NCBI RefSeq assembly: GCF_964340395.1
Contig: NC_135564.1
Span: 6,854,861 to 6,918,860, forward strand
Source: Glandiceps talaboti
Lineage: Eukaryota > Hemichordata > Enteropneusta > Spengelidae
Direction of reading: 5' to 3'
Length of the DNA: 64,000 bases
The first letter of the stretch is position 1. The number at the start of each line of letters is the position of its first letter. Under the pieces are notes generated by a model. It saw only the letters and a list, made by a program, of their open reading frames with translations, was not told the DNA's origin and searched no databases. Shown here one piece after another: positions 61,312 to 64,000 of this stretch. The translations under genes were made by a program, and so were the position numbers.

Positions 61312-62072
61312 CTCTAAGACACGCTTTCCTTTCCACCTGTACTGTTCTATTTCATCCCTCCTCTCCCTTTCTAACATTTCCATTTTAATATCCCCATTCT
61401 GTTCTTTGTAAATTTTCAAGTATGTGTTTCTTTTATAAATAAGGTTTCTTTGGACCAGGTATTAGACAATGTACCGCTGAACTAAGAAATTGCAAATGAT
61501 ATAGGAAAGAGAAATGTAATATTGACCTTGGAATTGCATGGATATCATTATGTGTAGTTCATCTCTTTCAATGATAGATAACATGGCCTTAATTTCACAA
61601 TACATGTTATATTGGTCATGAATACAGCATGCAAAGATTTGTTTCCTGAATGACATAAACCTCCCATTTTTGTCCTATTTTTAGAGGACAATAACCAGCA
61701 TTATGTATGTCACCGTACTACATCTATACACCACGTCAATTCGTTGAGACTCCCGTGGATTCTTTTAAGAAATACGGGTTAATATAAAGGGTTTCGCAGC
61801 ATATTCCTTACTTAATGAAATCAAAACTTTGAAACGTATACCCGTTTCCTGCCTTATCATGCGTGTCATATTACCAGACAATAACTCTGCATTTGCTAAC
61901 AGAACACAATTATGATGAAAAACAAATAATGCCAGGAAAGAATCAAAGTGCGTCAACTCATGTGTGATTCCTAATCTAAATAGATTAGAATTTATGATAG
62001 CAGTGACCTCCTACTACATACACGCCCCATCAGTCATAGCTTCCGCATTGTCTCTGATCTTGTTAAGTTCCC

Positions 62073-62080
62073 TATAAAAG
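62073..62080 (+). promoter_or_regulatory. TATA box of the 62.6-kb peptide gene
   Basis: TATAAAAG, about 100 bases upstream of a strong splice donor that joins to the coding exon. Confidence 0.6.
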
Positions 62081-62102
62081 GCATCGCTTCATACGTCTAT
62101 TA

Positions 62103-62175
62103 TTTACCCGGAGTTAGCACCTTGCCAAGTCGCTAGCACATGATAAATTATTGGCTGCACTGACGATTATTCAAG
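62103..62175 (+). other. 5' UTR exon of the 62.6-kb peptide gene, predicted
   Basis: The start is set about 30 bases after the TATA box; it ends GATTATTCAAG before donor GTAAGCA. Its only short ATG (62149) is followed at once by a stop. Confidence 0.55.
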
Positions 62176-62582
62176 GTAAGCATTGATTTTTTTGTTTTTC
62201 GCTTCATTCACAAACAAATAAAATGTGTTACTTTATAACAGAGCCGCTTTTGCTCGAAATGTCTGTTTTGATTAGTACTCTAAGGAATGGTTTTAAAAAT
62301 CACCACTTCCAATATTTTCAAAATGAATGTGGTGACCGAATCCCTGTACACGTAGTTGACATTCTCCTGCCATATTTCATTGGGCATGTCCTTCTACTGT
62401 CTTATGTCAGTTAGCATCATTTCCAGATGCCACAAACCTTGTGCGAATGCTAGTAATATAACCTTCTAATAAACCATTTTCCGTTATACAGGAAATGAAA
62501 ACATTCAAACATGTTCGCTTATTTTTGTTATTGGTATTTGTTTAATTACAGAGAGGAAAACCTTCTACTTCAAACACATACC

Positions 62583-62721
62583 ATGAACACCAAGTTTATT
62601 TTTCTTCTGATGGTCACCCTGCTGTCTGTTGCTATGGCCCAACGACGTCGTCCAGTGGCTTGTAGGGACTACTGGTCAGAATATTGTGGGAAAAATCCAG
62701 GATTCAAGCGATCTCCTCCAG
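62583..62721 (+). CDS. Secreted two-cysteine peptide precursor, first coding exon
   Basis: The exon begins at 62552 after acceptor TTTGTTTAATTACAG, with 31 bases of 5' UTR before ATG. It encodes 46 residues plus one base, then donor GTAAGAAA. MNTKFIFLLMVTLLSVAMA is a clear signal peptide. The rest starts QRRRPVACRDYWSEYC and continues GKNPGFKRSPP. If cleaved before Gln, the N-terminus could become pyroglutamate. Cys27 and Cys35 (C-x7-C) could close a ring, and the KR pair is a possible processing site. The following exon, to the right, could not be assigned. I do not recognise a family; a neuropeptide or small defence-type peptide are both possible. Confidence 0.65.
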
Positions 62722-64000
62722 GTAAGAAATATCAAAGTGTTTGGTTTAAGTAGAGATGAATGTTATTTTTGTGTGTATAATCTAAATCAATTTGTTTCAT
62801 GTGTAAATATGCAATCAATTTTTTACTGTGGCCATCTATAGTTATCCGCATTTTTGTGGTAATTTCATTTTCTAAATGCCGAATGAAAGTTAATCAAATA
62901 CAATTTGCAGCGTCAATAAATATTTGGATTTTTTTATGTACAAAAAACTGATTATACAATAGTTCGTATCACTCTAGTGTCACCTAACTTTAAATATGAC
63001 AATATTTTGTTCCTAAGCATTCTGCTCAGAATTACCAATTCGTATTCACGCACAATGTGATAAAAATTCACAAAACTGTTATAAAATATTTGACCATTAT
63101 TTCGAATTGATGCATTATCCATACTAAAATGACTGTATCGATGTCATATTTTTTTAAATTTATATTTAAATTCTAATGTAATAGCTGTGGAGCTATACTT
63201 CCGCTCAAAATTCTAGTTTAGAATATATCATTAACATTTTCCGAGGGTACAGATTCCTGTTGTGAATGTGTATATCTACACTTAACTTTCGCTGAATTAT
63301 GATATGTCGTGCAGCGATAATGACTACAGAATAGTGTAACAACAGAATTTACTTCCCAAGGTCTTATCGCATCTAGTTTGTTTAAATGGATCTTACAGAG
63401 CAAATCGGTGATTCCGTGTTATTAAGAAGAAGCCATTCGGATACACATTCTTGGTTAATATCCTCGCCAACAAACGTTGTTCTGTTATTTGCCAAGGTGT
63501 AATTAATTGCCCAACGTTCGGTGAACTAAATTGTCCCTATGAAGGCAATCTAAGTTTGTACAAAAGAGTCCAAATTGAGTCCTACGCACGTCTTTAACCT
63601 TTTAATGACTTGGTTTCTAGTAAGTCGGGACGTCTGTGTAATTATACCCTTAAATAGGGTGTCTGTCTTTAAAAGGGTTAACATAGAATATGCCTCAGAA
63701 TGAACCTCTCAAAATTTTGCTGTTAATTTAATTAAGAAAATTACATAAGATCCCCTGGGTGTCGATTAGTTTGTTAATATGAACTTTAAATTGCATTTTG
63801 TCGTGTTAATGTCATATTACATATGCAGGGAATCTCAGTTAAAAGCTATTTCAACTCTCCTGATCGTAAAGTTTTTGTGAAGAGCAACTTAATTGAACCT
63901 CATTCAATATAGACTACTATAAACAGTTATATAATCATCTCGAACAAAAATTGTCCCGATTTGGCGTACTTAATGAGAACATTTTAAAATTAGTAGCCCT
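62722..64000. other. Presumed intron of the 62.6-kb peptide gene
   Basis: AT-rich. One acceptor-like catatgcag at 63821-63829 would add only a few residues before a stop, which I treat as unproven. Confidence 0.4.

Overview
This window looks like AT-rich, intron-rich nuclear DNA from a marine invertebrate animal. The signs are GT-AG introns of kilobase length, single-exon-sized coding islands, many tetranucleotide microsatellites, tRNA-derived SINEs, LINEs of the CR1/L2 and L1 types, and several families of small inverted-repeat DNA elements. A neuropeptide ending in Arg-Tyr-Gly and a vertebrate-like O-fucosyltransferase lean towards a deuterostome such as a hemichordate or cephalochordate, but I cannot fix the species.

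Layout. 1-4548: a 44-bp satellite split by a 5'-truncated LINE with an intact 903-codon ORF. 6232-6587 (-): first coding exon of an amine-type GPCR; the rest lies outside the window or is lost. 7-13 kb: repeats, no gene found. 13872-28821 (-): a complete POFUT2 gene (GDP-fucose protein O-fucosyltransferase 2). Its eight-exon coding sequence joins in perfect frame to 442 residues and carries a duplicated, apparently mutually exclusive fourth exon. 29-38 kb: hairpins, microsatellites and a nested Harbinger-like element holding a 171-codon ORF. 38942-46460 (-): a neuropeptide Y-family precursor gene with TATA box, untranslated first exon, a signal-peptide/mature-peptide exon, and an intron that splits the Arg codon just before the C-terminal Tyr, as in vertebrate NPY genes. 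47-57 kb: SINEs, degenerate LINEs, tandem repeats and a second copy of a GC-rich foldback element. 62073-62721 (+): promoter, 5' UTR exon and first coding exon of a small secreted two-cysteine peptide, continuing rightward.

The genes do not form an operon or pathway. POFUT2 acts in the ER on thrombospondin type 1 repeats. The NPY-like and 62.6-kb genes encode secreted peptides, and the GPCR exon encodes a receptor fragment. The two strongest observations are the POFUT2 exon pair and the NPY-like peptide, which has two cysteines where its relatives have none.
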